The position numbers were made by a program, and so were the translations under genes. From Melastoma dodecandrum (Eukaryota; Streptophyta; Magnoliopsida; Myrtales; Melastomataceae): a stretch of 64,000 nucleotides of DNA. The stretch's first letter is position 1, and each line of letters opens with the position of its first letter. The DNA is taken from contig JARUPY010000396.1 of assembly GCA_029817715.1 (NCBI GenBank), forward strand, positions 4,154,001 through 4,218,000. The letters are read 5' to 3'. Positions 49,560-62,155 of the stretch are shown here, piece by piece. The notes below the pieces were generated by a model. It saw nothing but the letters and a program-made list of their open reading frames with translations, was not told the origin of the DNA and ran no database searches.

Positions 49560-50220
49560 AACGGGATGAACCGTTACGAAAAATTAAACATTGTTTAGTA
49601 CTTTTTTTTTGTTTTAACGAAATAGTGTTTAATTTTTCATACATTTTGGGTCGCGTTTGGTAATGGGTCAATGAACTTTGTATCATTGTACATTTGTATG
49701 TGTTTTTACTAAATGTTGTTATTAAACCTCGTAAAATTTACGAAAATTGAATAGTTAAATTTTCGTAATGTACGAAACATTGTAATTTGTTCGTAAGTGG
49801 CTAATGGGCTTCATACTTCCTTTGGACATTACAGACCTTTATTAAATGTCATTAATGGCCCTCGTAAAATTTACAAAAAAATTGATGGTGAATCGTAATG
49901 AACGAACAATGGAAGCGCTTCGTAACAGGCTGATATGTTTCGTACTTTTTTTTGTACATTTATACATGCTTTTACTAAATGTCATTATGGGCCTCGTAAA
50001 ATTTATGAAAAATAAATAATTATATTTTCGTAATGTACGAAACATTGTGCAGATTTCGTCAAGTACTCAACTTTAGACCTGTGACTCGTAAAAATGTGCG
50101 AAAGTAGTTGGTATTTTATGAAGATATTTTGTAAGCATGTACAAAATAGTTTAGTACATTACGAATTTTAACAGTGGTTTTCGAACCTAAGTATCTTGTA
50201 CTTTCATTATATTCCATACA
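49560..50220. repeat. Lone inverted-end-like array with TTCGTAA/TTACGAA motifs
   Basis: Units of about 140 bp recur near 49690, 49830 and 49970, each with ACTAAATGT(T/C)(G/A)TTATT-like text, CCTCGTAAAATTTA and ATTTTCGTAATG(T)ACGAA. The motifs alternate in orientation, and the array ends with AACAGTGGTTTTCGAACCTAA, close to the AACAGTGTTTCCGAACCTAA that closes the MULE ends of this window. No matching inverse copy exists in the window. From 50221 to 51000 I see only a possible SINE. Confidence 0.6.
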
Positions 50221-50779
50221 CCGAACCTAAATACATGTGGATTAGATTGTATTCGTGCATGAACAAGATATTAGTGTTGTCTAAAAAATCTTGAAAAAAA
50301 GAGTGTGTCTTGAACGCATACCATAAGAAATGAGAGTAACATAAAAGGGCTTCGTTAATGAAGATAATGCGTTAAAAGTGGTGGAATCGACTAATGAAGA
50401 AGTGAAAGGAGTCGTGTGCAGTAGGATCTAAGGATATGATTGGATTGTTGTTTGCTCTATGCAATATGCATTAGTTAGAAAAATCACATAAGGTAAGTAT
50501 CGACTTGATTTTTGTACCTTTGTGTTTGCACGTAAGAATTTCTTAGCTGAGATAGTCAAGGGATTTTGGGGAGAAACTAAGGAAAAGCGAGAAGGGTAGG
50601 TGAGCAATCTAGACGGGAGGAATCGAGGGATACTTGGTGAAGAGCTAAGAGGAACTCTATGTAAGAAATTGGACAGATGTGAACACCACTTGCCTGAGAG
50701 TATCCAAGGAATTAGTCATAGCAAAATTTGCTAGCGATTGAAGTATATGGTACAGTGAAAGATTGATCAAGTATTACTA

Positions 50780-50945
50780 GTCCAAAACGGGACGCTTAAG
50801 TGGTAAGTGTATTAGGATTCACTTAGAGATCTCAAGTTCGAATTTTATTAGTCGCGCCCTTAAGTACTTGCCAAGCTTAGCCTTGGTGGGCCTGACTTAC
50901 CAAATTGTCCTGAGTTGCGGGATCTTGTATTGACTCTAAAGGGAT
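50780..50945 (+). mobile_element. Possible tRNA-derived SINE
   Basis: CGCTTAAGTGGTAAGTG resembles an RNA polymerase III A box and, about 35 bp on, CAAGTTCGAATTTTATT a B box, the layout of plant SINEs. No terminal T or A run or target duplication is clear, so this is tentative. Confidence 0.3.
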
Positions 50946-51000
50946 GTGCTGGAATTTGAATTGGATAAAGTACTTGATTGGCCCATGAACCTCTTAGTTA

Positions 51001-51190
51001 TATAAAAACAAGTCAAATTATCCGATTTATCTTAAGCTATGTCGAGTTTTTCGATTTATCCTATTATTTACATAATATCACTGTATATGTTATAGTAAGT
51101 TCGTTATATCATAATTATCCTCCTTACGACGTCCCAACGGAGGTTGACTGACGCTAACATGGCACTAACGTCGTCAGTCGCCACGCTGTA
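51001..51190 (-). repeat. Dispersed repeat family, copy 2 (inverted)
   Basis: Read on the minus strand it has GACTGACGACGTTAGTGCCA, GATATTATGTAAATAATAGG and TAAGATAAATCGGATAATTT in the same order as copies at 3033-3352 and 56745-57030. Downstream, 51191-51690 has a Pro/Ser-coding stretch and no gene that I can support. Confidence 0.7.
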
Positions 51191-51689
51191 ATGAAATTAG
51201 CCCCAAAATCAACCGTAATTGAAAACCCTAATCGAAAACCCTAACTTTTACCGCAAAAATTTTAGCCCCAAAATTAATCCCAATCAATTCCCATCTCACC
51301 CCAGCCCTTCCCCGACCCCTACAACCTCCAACTTGACATCAAGCCCTTCGCCGAACCACCTTGAAATCAAGCCCTTCGTCGACCCCCTTAAAATCAGCCC
51401 CCGACCTTCCCCGACCAGCGATCCCCAACCCTGATCAACCCATCCCAACCCCAACTCAAAGTAGTTTGGTTGATTTGCTCGTTGTCCAAGGTTGTCCTAT
51501 GCTCGGAGGTTATGTTGTGGGAATTCGACTGTGGTTTGCTATTGGAGGACTGTCGCGGGATTTGATTCTTAATATGGGTGGTAAGCTTAGCTTGAATGGT
51601 AGGGTGAATATTAATCTGATTTTGAAGATGAACTTAAACAGCGCGTTACTGATGGTCAGTAGTAATGTTTCATGAGTTACATGCGTGTC

Positions 51690-53562
51690 CCTAGTGATGA
51701 CCTTGAGCAATGTGTTGCTGAATCACAGGTAGTAACTGTTATATGTTACAGTGAGTTGTTATTGTGATATTACGAATATATATTGAAAATATGGAAACAA
51801 ATTTTCAATACCTACGTTTTATTTTGGGTTATCTCAGATCATTCGTCTAAGTGTCCAAATTCATTTAAATGTGGTTTAATGATCTCATTATAAAGATTTA
51901 GGCAACTAAATATTGTGAGATTATCTTTCCAAGTTTATTTCTAGAAACAAAATATGTTTCTGATATCCTACAGCAATGTTACGCTGATGAAATATCTAAT
52001 CAAATATTGTTGATTGATCATAATCGACTACATAAGATTATGATCAGATTATAAAGATTAAAAATAATTTATTTGATTAAGATAATTGAGGAAAGTTACC
52101 ATTGGTACTTACTCTCCATAGCACAGCGATCGGTCCAGCAGACCGTTGCTGAGTCCTGGCGGCCAATTTTGGCAACAAATCTTGAAGATTGCCTGAACGT
52201 CTTCGGTGCTTCCTTCTCCATTATAATCATATCAAAGACGACAGATCCAAGTGCCTGTGTGCGTCTGAGTGGTTCCAAAGCCTGAGTGATTTGAGTGAAG
52301 CTTTGAGGTCGACGGCGAACGGAAGGTGCTAAGTGTCTCCTGGTTCTTTATCTTGCAAGCTGCGTGTGAGAGTGTCAAAGGGCTTAGGTCAGATCCTTTG
52401 ATCGTCATGAGAGGGACTAGGTGTCCTCGGTGTGTTTCACGAGTGGCTGGCGAATCGTCTAAGGGAAGCTAAGTGAATACCTGTGTTGAATTCAGTAACC
52501 AGTTGCTAACCCATCGGCAAGAAGCCGTTCTTGTCGTATCTCTTCGCAGGGAAGTCTCGAACCTACGGAGTTTGAGCAGTTAAACACGCACTTCCGGGTG
52601 CGCCAGAAGTCTCATGCCTACAGGGTAGAGCAGGAGGTGGGAACGCCACAGGGGTGCTGTGCAGAAGTCTCAAACTCCTGGGGACGGATAGTAGAGCAGG
52701 TTGCGTGGAAGCCGCCGAAGTAGAAAATTCCACCCTAGGCACTAGGTGTGCAGTGCAGTGAGTCACGGCTGTGGTAACCGTGCACGTCCGAACTGAGTGT
52801 AGGACATATACCTTTTCTTAGTGGTCTTTGTGGTTATCTTTGTGGTTCTTCTATTTGTGGTCTTTGTGGTAAACTGTGTGATCAACTTCGCGGTTGTCTC
52901 TTAAGCAAGTACAGGCTCATCTCCAGGAGAGACAAGATCTGTGCGGAAATCCTCTGCTGAACGACAAGAGTGCTGAGGCAATCATCTACTGTGAAACAGA
53001 AACGAGCTGCTATCTGAGAAGTCTTTTGTCACTATAAGGATTATTATCTGAGGATTTAATCTCTAACATAATGTTGTCTGTGTGCTTTGATAGACAGGCT
53101 TACATCTGAGCAACAACGTTCTGTGTGGAATCCATTGAGCTACCAACTGCTGAGGAAAAACATCATTCTGCTGGAAACGAGAAGACGTCCACTATGTGAG
53201 GAGCTGACCGTTGCCAGGAGTGATCATCAATTGTACGGGATTCTAAATCTCACTTTGTGAGAACCAAACGCCTAGTGCAAGGGCTCTTTACACCCATTGT
53301 ATTATATAGTGGAATCACCTTGTTGGTAGAAAGTGGATGTAGGTCGATTAAGACCGAACTACTATAAACTACTGTGTCCATTACGATCGGGCAACACTCG
53401 AACGAAAACCTACTCGACAAAATCGTAACGGTATCAGCAAAGCAAATCTCATTATGAGAAACGCTCTGCTGAGTTACAGTACGCTTCCGCTTACACTGAG
53501 AAAAGGGCGAAAAAGTTATAAACACTAATTCACCCCTCTTAGTGTTCCTGAACGATCCAACA
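51690..53562 (+). mobile_element. 5'-truncated LTR, same family as 42837-45261
   Basis: From AGTGATGACCTTGAGCAATG to the end AACGATCCAACA it follows the solo LTR block by block, including CAACGAGTGGCTGGCGAATCG-like text, CCCATCGGCAAGAAGCCGTT, GGTGTGCAGTGCAGTG and the GGATGTAGGTCGATTAAGAC tail. About 120 bp at the start are missing and no target duplication is visible. Immediately behind it begins the MURA reading, so the LTR probably interrupts that gene. Confidence 0.8.
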
Positions 53563-56100
53563 GTGAATTATGTTGGTGGGAAAATAATGAGCCGAAAATA
53601 TTGACATGGATAAGATCGGATATTTTTCTGTGAAGAATATTATGAATATGGTTAGATACGATCCCACTAGGATGTGGTTTGTGAAGCAAAGAAAGAATTT
53701 AGCTAAAAGGTTGATAGAGAATTTTAGTGATTCTGAAATAGCTGAATTGGTAAAATTGTTAGTAGAGGTGAAATCGATCAATATTTATGTTAAATGTGAC
53801 CAACACAATGAAAGTGATCTTGAAGAACACGAGGCTGAGCTGGAAAGGGATGACGAGTCGGTTAAGGGCTACCCCTAAATGAGGCTGGTCTTGGGCTTCT
53901 CGTGGAACACAAAGCTGTCAAATCGGAGTACCTATGTCAAATGCTGATGGAGGTATTTCTTATTCTCAATATGATACAAATGTATATGATCCCGACTATG
54001 ACTATAAGACTTTGAGAATTGAAATGGGGTTGCGTTTTGATTCTCTTGTGCAATTTAAAGAGGTAATTCAAGACTATGCTATATTGAATATAGTTCTTGT
54101 ATGTTTGATTAGAATGGATAATAGGAGGATGAAATATTCATATGTTGTCAACTATCCTTAACATGTCTACACGGGTTAGTTACAACGTGATCGAATTGTT
54201 TCAATGAAGGCTTGTTATTTAGAGAATAAGTGTACTAGGGTGTTGAAGAATAGACAAAATACATTGAAATGACTATCTAGGGAATTCATTAAGCAAAATC
54301 GACCTCTTGATACGATGAGGGCTCACGATGTTGTTGCTAATCTAATGGAGAAGTATTCGATTAAGGCGACCAACTTGCACATTTATAAGGGTAAATTCCA
54401 TACTCATAGGACAATTAATGGTTCTATATAAGACCATTACAAGAAGCTTCGATCGTACGTTGCTTACCTTGGAAAAATGTCTTCTAACGACACTTTTAAG
54501 TTGGAGGTTGTGTACACTCAAAGTGCTGGTCGTTTTAATAATTTCAAACGATTATACATGGGATTTTCTGGGATTTAGACTTACATGTGGAAAGGTGATT
54601 GGATTCGATGGAACTTTCTTGAAAACAAATGTTGGAGGTATATTGTTGTCCGCGATTGGTAGAAACATCAACAACCAACATGTATCCGATTGCTTGGGTT
54701 GTAATGGAAGGAGAGAATACACTTAGTTGAATGTGATTTATGTCTCTATTATTTGAAGGTTTGGTTGTAAATGACGGACGTGGTTGGACATTCATAAGCG
54801 ACAAGTAAAACGTATTGTCGTAGGCTTAAATGGTGGTTGTTTTTTTTTGTTGTAAGCTTATTAAAGTATGAAAATATGTTGAATCGTTTCTTCTAGGGTT
54901 TAATTCATTCGGTGTCTGAACTTGCACCCTTGTCGAGCATAGAAATTGTGTTCGACATGTGTGCACCAATTAGAAGGTAACTCATAGAGGGCAATTCCTA
55001 AAAAAACTATTTCTGGGCAATGGTTAAGAGCACTAATGAAGCTTCGTATAATCTAGTATTAAAGAACTTGTGTGCAATATCAAATGAACTTGTAAAAGAC
55101 TTCATCAAGCAAGGCCCGAAACATTTTTGCATGGTCAGACTCACGTTGAAAATTGTTTGATACGCTGGTTGGAGAATATAAACTTATTTAGGTTGGAAAT
55201 TATATGTTTGTATATGTGGGTTTATTTTGACATGTTAGTCAAGTGTGTTTCCACCGATAACAACTTGTGTGAGACATTTAATAGTTACATTGTAATAGCT
55301 AGAACTGAACTCATTGTGACATGCTATATGAGATTAGGTTAAATTTAATGGAGATGATGTATCATAAGAATCGGCTTTTTAATTATCGAGAATATGTGAT
55401 ATGCCCTGAGTTTAGGAACAAATTTGAGAAGTTGAAAGTGGCTTCCGGGAGATAGGTTCCTTGGCCTTGCATTTGTGAGAAATTTGAGGTTGTCCATAAG
55501 CAAGAAAAATATGCAGTTGACTTAAATGCTTCTACATGTATTTGTTGAGAATGAGATTTAACAAGAATTCCCAATATTGCCATGGTGTGGCTTGTATAAA
55601 CTTCATAAAACACGATATCGATGCATATGTGCATGGTTACTTCAAGCGAGATTACTATATGTAAACCTATCAGTACCAATTGGTTCCTACGGAAGGAGAG
55701 AGTGCTTGACTTGAGGATGTCGAAGAACCAATTCAGCCGCCTCCTTACAAGGTTTGTCCAGGAAGATCCAAGAAAAATAGAAAGAAATGAGCTGAAGAGA
55801 AACCAAAAAATAAATCAAAGCTGCCAAGCACATGATTGGAATGCAGTCACTACAAGACTTGTGGCCACACCAAGAGAGGCTGTTAAGATATTTCTTAAGA
55901 GGAACTTACTCCTCTTGAAGTAGTTGAGACTAGTTTGGTTAATATTGAGCGTGAAGCTGCTTCTACCATTAGTGTAAGTAATATTTATCAACTACATATT
56001 TGTTTATAATTTCATGATGTAATACTATTATTATTTGTTGCAAGGACAAGGAAGGGGACGGAAGAGATAGGGGAAGAGGTAGAGGGAAGACGTGAATGGG
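53563..56100 (+). pseudogene. MuDR-type (MURA) transposase, broken
   Basis: Pieces in changing frames follow the MURA order. First the N-terminal domain (NYVGGKIM ... DKIGYFSVKNIMNMVRYDPT ... KSINIYVKCD), then IGLRF-type text (RIEMGLRFDSLVQFKEVIQD YAI), then a transposase core (CGKVIGFDGTFLKTNVGGIL and LSAIGRNINNQ), a SWIM finger (DLNASTCIC with stop ... HDIDAYVHGYFKRDYYM) and a CCHC knuckle (HYKTCGHTKRGC). Many stops and frameshifts show long decay. A Gly/Arg tail (GRGRGRGK) ends near 56095. No inverted ends could be assigned. From 56101 to 56744 there is no gene that I can support. Confidence 0.8.
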
Positions 56101-56744
56101 ATGACACTCAGAGCTTCAAGGAATATATAAAATGACATGCTTTCGGACAACCTTAGAAGCTTAAGTTGAAGATGGCAACTCCCGTTCTCAAAGTAGTTTC
56201 AACGTGGGAACTTTGGGAAAACAAGAAAGCTCGATAGTAGGCTCGAGCATGGAGGCATCAACGACTGGGAATTGGTTTGGGTGCTGTAATTTTCCTGTCC
56301 AACATGTATACCCGAGCATGGATGCATGACTGTCTTTTTCCTTGTTGTCAAATGTTGCTGCTTTAGAAACAACTTGTTGCTCCTTATTGTTAGATGTTAC
56401 AACATTATGTCTAACACCTTGCTCCTTGTCATTATGAATCAACGTGTTGCTCCTTGTTGTCACTATTAACCAGCTTGTGTAATGTTATTTTGACAATATA
56501 AGATTTGTTTAAATATCATATTGGGCAATTCGTTATACAAAAACTTTAAACGCTCTGGTTACATATTTTTAGAGGACATAAAACAAAATCTCACAGCTAT
56601 GATTGCAATGATAAAAAAGATACAAGACAAAATCATATATCTAAAGTAATTGGCCTTAACAATCTCCATTCTCGCTTCAACCTTAATTAATTCCATCTCG
56701 ACCTTCATTAGTTGTCCCAATTAGCAAAGAATAAAAATAATATA

Positions 56745-57030
56745 CGGAGCAATTATAGGATATACCTTGATATTATGTAAGCGATATGATAAATCGGAAA
56801 AATATGACATAGTTTAGGATAAGTCGGATAATTTGACATTTTAATTTGGAGCTAATCTTATGACAGTGTGGCGACTCACGACGTAAGTGTCATGTTAGCG
56901 CCACGTCGACTCGACTAACGGAGTATAAAAATGATATAATGAAGCAGCTATAGGATATTTGGTGATATTATATAAACGATATGATAAATCGAAAAAAAAA
57001 CCGACATAGTTTAGGATAAATCGGCTAAAA
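56745..57030 (+). repeat. Dispersed repeat family, copy 3 (tandem)
   Basis: GATATTATGTAAGCGATATGATAAATCGG ... TTTAGGATAAGTCGGATAATTTGAC occurs, then GCTAATCTTATGACAGTGTGGCGACT ... TTAGCGCCACGTCGACT, then a second GATATTATATAAACGATATGATAAATCG ... TTTAGGATAAATCGG. It matches 3033-3352 and the inverse of 51001-51190. The following 57031-57700 has no recognisable gene. Confidence 0.7.
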
Positions 57031-57699
57031 AAGTATTACCACATTTTTATTAGTGATAATCTTTCTATATTTGGGACAAGTGTGTGCGGATACATAAATG
57101 TTTTGGCCCAAGAACTTAAGGGCTCATAGGTTTAAGCATGTAGACTTCGGCCTGAAAGATTGATCATATACGCAAAACATATTCCAAGTAAAGATAAAAT
57201 ATGTGATTATGAGGAACAACGGGGTATACCCGTATTTGGAGGTGGAGATGAACATACTAGTGAAGAAAATAAACTTTACATGGAACATATTGATGAAGTA
57301 ATGGTATCCCTGGGCAAGTTTATGTTTATATGGACCCTAAATGGGAAAATGTACTAATTCAAAAGGAGCACAGCTACTGGAGATTAGACAAGGTAGAAAA
57401 GAAGTTATATGGTGCTTTCCTAACTAACAAGACTCACAAGGAAAATTAGAAAGGGGAACATATTCTCTTAAAACACGAGAAAGATCATGAAATTATCGAT
57501 GATTTAAACGTTGATGTCATAAAATAAAAAATGACACATGCATAGTAATTAATGTTGATGTAGAGGACCACAAAAATAGTATAAACCATCGTGTTCATAA
57601 CCTAAATCAATCATCTTCCCACTTTAGATATCTTGCAAAATATAGTGAGAATGGTAAAATATAAGGGAACAATTGATATTTTTGGTGAATTGACTCACG

Positions 57700-58965
57700 A
57701 AAATTAAATTCACAGAGAAATTAGGTTTAAGGACATTATAACGAGATATTGAGGAGATAAAAGAAGTAATGCTAGACCCTTTTGTGGGGCAAGACTGTCA
57801 ATTAGCAACAATAACATGAGTATGAGAAAAAGAGCTTATATGAGATAGGAAATGTGAAGAACCAGTCATATGAAAGATGCAACAGAATTGAGAATCCATG
57901 AACTATGAGGGGATAAGATGCCCTTTTCCACATGGAGAACAGTAGGGATAGACGAGTCAGGAGAATTACTCTGGCTTATGGGTTCCAACAAAACAGTTAA
58001 TGAAGCAGTTTTATGGCGTGCTAGTGACAAAGCTGGAAGCTGGAGTCTTGAGCACCAATACACAGTTTGGTTTTCTAAACTTTCACCAACATTTTTTAGG
58101 AAGGTGCGCCATTTCGCCACAATGAGCACAAGGTTGACTATAGAAGTATGTTGTGACTTTCCACGACCATGGCCTCGTTCAACAACTGATAGAATCTAGC
58201 CTATGAAAATGCACAATGCTCGAGAATATGTATTAGCTCAATCCGCCTAGCACCGAACCACAAATTTGTATAACTATTTCAAGTCATACACCTGAAAGGA
58301 ATTTAGATACGACTAGTCATTCACGGTACTTGAGCAATATTTGGGTATTGAGAATAATTAGATGGTGAAAATCAAGTTGATCAAGTAGGCCACGAAGTGA
58401 AGCATGAAACTCTGTGAGAGATTGGTAGCTCTGCCGTATAGCAAATAAATGCTCATATAACTCATAGAGTCGAAAAATCATCATGTCCATACATCTCTTT
58501 TGGTGACTCTCACATATACTTGGCGAATGTCAAGAATAGCTCACTTGAAGTTATGGTCTCTTCCATATTGTTAAGCATTCACGTTATGACACAAGAATCA
58601 TCAACATTCAATCTTCATTTGATCTATGATCGATTGTCAGTGGTTCATTCGTAATATGTGGCAGTTTTCTCTTGACAGTAATAAAAAGACGGAATGATTG
58701 ATCCCCACGAGATAATTGTCGTCAAATAACTTGACAATAGTAGCCTTTAGATTTTTTAGAGAATCCAAAAAATAGACATGCATAGGTTTTACATCTGCCA
58801 TACAATAACTATAAATAGCGACAGGGGCAGGAAGGGAATAGGGGGAATGTCGACAAGGACCGCGATAGGGATAACAATAGGTACAGAGGCAACATCAACG
58901 GTGATAAAAGCGCAAACAGCGAACAGGAAAAAATCTAAATTAAGTTATGGTTCTAATATCATATA
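57700..58965 (-). pseudogene. Copia gag-protease relic, minus strand
   Basis: The minus strand encodes a zinc knuckle CAHCGEMAHLPKKC (about 58085-58125) and, after a Gln/Ser-rich stretch, SWILNSVASF followed in another frame by HMTG (about 57870-57910), a damaged copia protease site where DSG has become NSV. Upstream gag text is broken. At 58950-58963 the minus strand reads like a mutated TGGTATCAGAGCC initiator-Met primer site, placing the lost 5' LTR just right of it. From 58966 to 61426 I see no gene that I can support. Confidence 0.65.
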
Positions 58966-61426
58966 AAAAATATTATATATATATATAACATTTATAAGTA
59001 ATGGTAAAGCCTAAACCCTAACCAACATTTTGACCAATGCATCGTTACAAGACAAGGTCTATGACAACGAGGAGATGGGCACCCGTTCTCCGTGACAGTC
59101 TTCCCAAGTCCCCACATCCTCATTTGTTTCTTTTTTGAATAACTTTCCTTTCGACAAATAATTATTGCGGGCACATCTCACCCGGGACTAAAAGATTCTA
59201 ACAGTAGGGATGATTATAAAGATTTGTACGGATTTATCATTGATTAGAAAAAAAAATTAACTAAATATGACTGCAATTTAAAAAATTCTTTATTTATTAC
59301 TATTCTAAAACGTGTTTTAGAATCTCGACTTTTATTTTAGGGGATAAATGCGGTTGAAAATCGCGATATTATAGCACCATGACTTTTCAAAATGGTCAAG
59401 GCTCTAAACCCAAATTTTAGTATCAAATTTTTTTTCTAATTTTTTAAAAATTGCGGTTTTGAAATGAAACAAATCGGGACTTTAAATCACTTAAGAAATT
59501 TATTTTTGTGATTGATTGAATGTCACGGTTCGAAACCCCGTCGTTCTCTTAAAACCAAACTGGTGGTTCTGACCCGCAACGAAGGGACAAACCAACGGTA
59601 AATATGTACATTCCTCGATGATCATAACGATTTTTCTCTAACGTTTGGTCTCGGCAGCCTATCCTGGCGATTTCTAGAATGGCCTTTGGGTTTGTTTGAG
59701 CGAAAAAAGCACAGGTGATAGACTGTCAGGTGCTGACAATGAATATGGATTGTTATGTTGGATTCATAATTTTCTAGCATGCACGGGGACAGAAGGAACA
59801 CATAGTGCAAGAGGTCATCGACCCGAGGCCTTCTGGTTAACTAGATGTGGTATCTCGGAATAAGGGCTCATTTGAGACATGTTCGCCTCTACCTGGATAC
59901 AGTCAGCCAGTCATCAGTGCTTGTAAAACAAAATCCTCACATGAGCCTTGTACAATAGGATTTTATAAACATCTTATGGCACCTGCTCTCGTTTCTTTTG
60001 CCCTTTTCTAGATGAAACTTGACTTCACTTCTCCGGCACAGTTGTGGCAGCACTCAAACCGGGCTACAAACGCCTGCACTTTTTGCTATAACCATTCGTC
60101 CTTTCCGACATTCTTTGCCTCTGCTCTTTGAACTCATGTCTACTTGCTCAGAGGCCTTCATCTTACCTAGCATTGTTCTCGGACTAAACAACGCCTATTT
60201 CCAGCATTTCGGGAATGCCCGCCTTTATATATATTTTTCTAGTAATTGGGCCGAACCTCGCAGTATTCCCCTGGCCAATTCCATCGATATGTATGCTTGG
60301 GCTTTCCCAGTGTTGCCTGAAAAAAGAAAAAAAGGCAACTCTCCCATTAATTTGCAAAGATATTCAAACTCAAGCAAATTTTGCAGCAGGCACAAACAAT
60401 TATGAGCCCCCAGGTACTAATTTGTGTATCCCGAGCATTGAAACCTCGAATGGATATGACTTCCACTAGAAAACTTTGGCCAGATGATGTACCAAGCACA
60501 AAAACAAATGACCATCAAGAGTATCAAGCTGCACACCACGAAGAAAAAAAGAGGAACATGAAATCTACCAAAGAGAAGGGTTGTCAAATCTCAAGAGGAG
60601 GGTGTTCTTACTTGCTGATGAGGCTGCAATGAGAGGTTATTAGAGAACTTAATGGGTACTGAAAGTGAAATTAAGACAAATGTGGCCTAGAGATCTCACA
60701 GTCAAAGCATTCAAAACCGATCATTGTCGAGATTTAAATGTAAGGCAGCAGAGGAGTTCTATTAACATCAGAAGCGTTTGTCCAAGAGTTTGTTGTTACC
60801 AATCTTTAACAGAGCGTGCTCGATGTTGAGTTGTTCTCACTTTCCCGCCAGGATCTGCCCACATGTATTCAATTGAGAAGAAGCAAGGCATTTCCCTTAT
60901 CTAAACTAAAAATTTAGATATCATAGCTTCGTGTAATAGTTCGATTACTGGTAACCTGCTTATATGCATCCCTAGCTGCTGTTTACATTATCAACAATGA
61001 ACAGAGAAATTGACCCAGTTCAGACAACTCCAAGCTACTATTTTTACCATAAAAGTTCATATAACTTGATTCTGCATACTAGAAGTTGAAGCACTTATTC
61101 TACGGTAAACGAAAATGCCACCACATATGCAGAGCCATGAAAAGCACTACATATAACAGAAGAATAGCTTTTGTCATGCAAGGTTAACCACGTCGTGATA
61201 AATCTTCTTGAGTAGGCAAGGGATATTTAGTTCATTCCATTTGGTAAAGCTAAAAGTCATCGGACAATATTACAATTCGCTTGATTGCATGCTTCCATTA
61301 TAGCGACCTTTCACTACCAAGCTTCCCATGCTTATGAAGTTCCAGATCAGTAGACATGAGGATCAACACGGTTATTCGAGGCCGACCATTCTTGGGGATA
61401 CCAGGTAATTTCCCACCCTGCAAATG

Positions 61427-62112
61427 TGTTGGGTATTTCTCTCCATATGTGGAGTAGCCCAAACCTATGTTTTGTACACAGATGAAGAGCAAAAAGCCCA
61501 CAAGTATTTAAGGTATTTTTTTTTTAGGGTTATCTTAAGACCTAAGAATACAAGTGGAGGTTGCCACCAAGGAGGTGTTTTTGGATCCCGCCGCAGCTCC
61601 ATTCCAGCCTGGGCGACGTTTGCTTCTTGGTCTGTTCCCGCCGATTGCACCGTTAGAATCTCGTGAAACTTTGAGGAAGTATTCCTTACTTGAGTTTCTT
61701 CATTCTGAGCGGTTGGATTGGCGATTGAAGTCTTTTTGCTGGAGATTTCGTATTGTATCCGAGACGGCAGATTGTGTGTTTATGATTTTCAGCTTCTCTT
61801 CATTTGATATCCTTAGCGTATGATTTCCAAGATAGATTCTTGATGTTTACATTGAGTTAGGAAGAGGATTGAGAGCTGATTATTGGTGTTTAGAGAGGAA
61901 CACTTGTATACCCACTTCTTTGTTGATTTAGTGGAAGTTTAGTGGTGCCTCGGGCCGTGGTTTTACTCCTCATATTGAGGAGGTTTCCACGTAAAATCTC
62001 GGTGTTGTTTCTTCGTCGTTAATTATTTATTTCCGCTGTGAGAAACATAATCTGGCCTTAAGAAGTCATTCGACGTATTTCGGGGTGTTGTAGTTTGTGT
62101 CACATCCCATCA
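61427..62112 (+). repeat. 5' LTR of a copia element
   Basis: Starts TGTTGGGTATTTC, has a TATA-like TATTTAAGG near 61506, and ends CATCA just before the primer-binding site. Its partner would lie right of the window, so the target duplication cannot be checked; the five bases before it are AAATG. Confidence 0.8.
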
Positions 62113-62114
62113 AG

Positions 62115-62127
62115 TGGTATCAGAGCG
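62115..62127 (+). promoter_or_regulatory. Primer-binding site, initiator tRNA-Met
   Basis: TGGTATCAGAGCG lies 2 bp behind the LTR end and is the usual initiator-Met primer site of plant copia elements (TGGTATCAGAGC). Confidence 0.9.
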
Positions 62128-62155
62128 CAGTTTATTTTATTGTGATCTGTGTTGA

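Noticed and set aside
60019..60632. Overlapping plus-strand frames up to 128 codons
   Set aside because: No family, no codon pattern consistent over frames, and no splice structure that I can defend.
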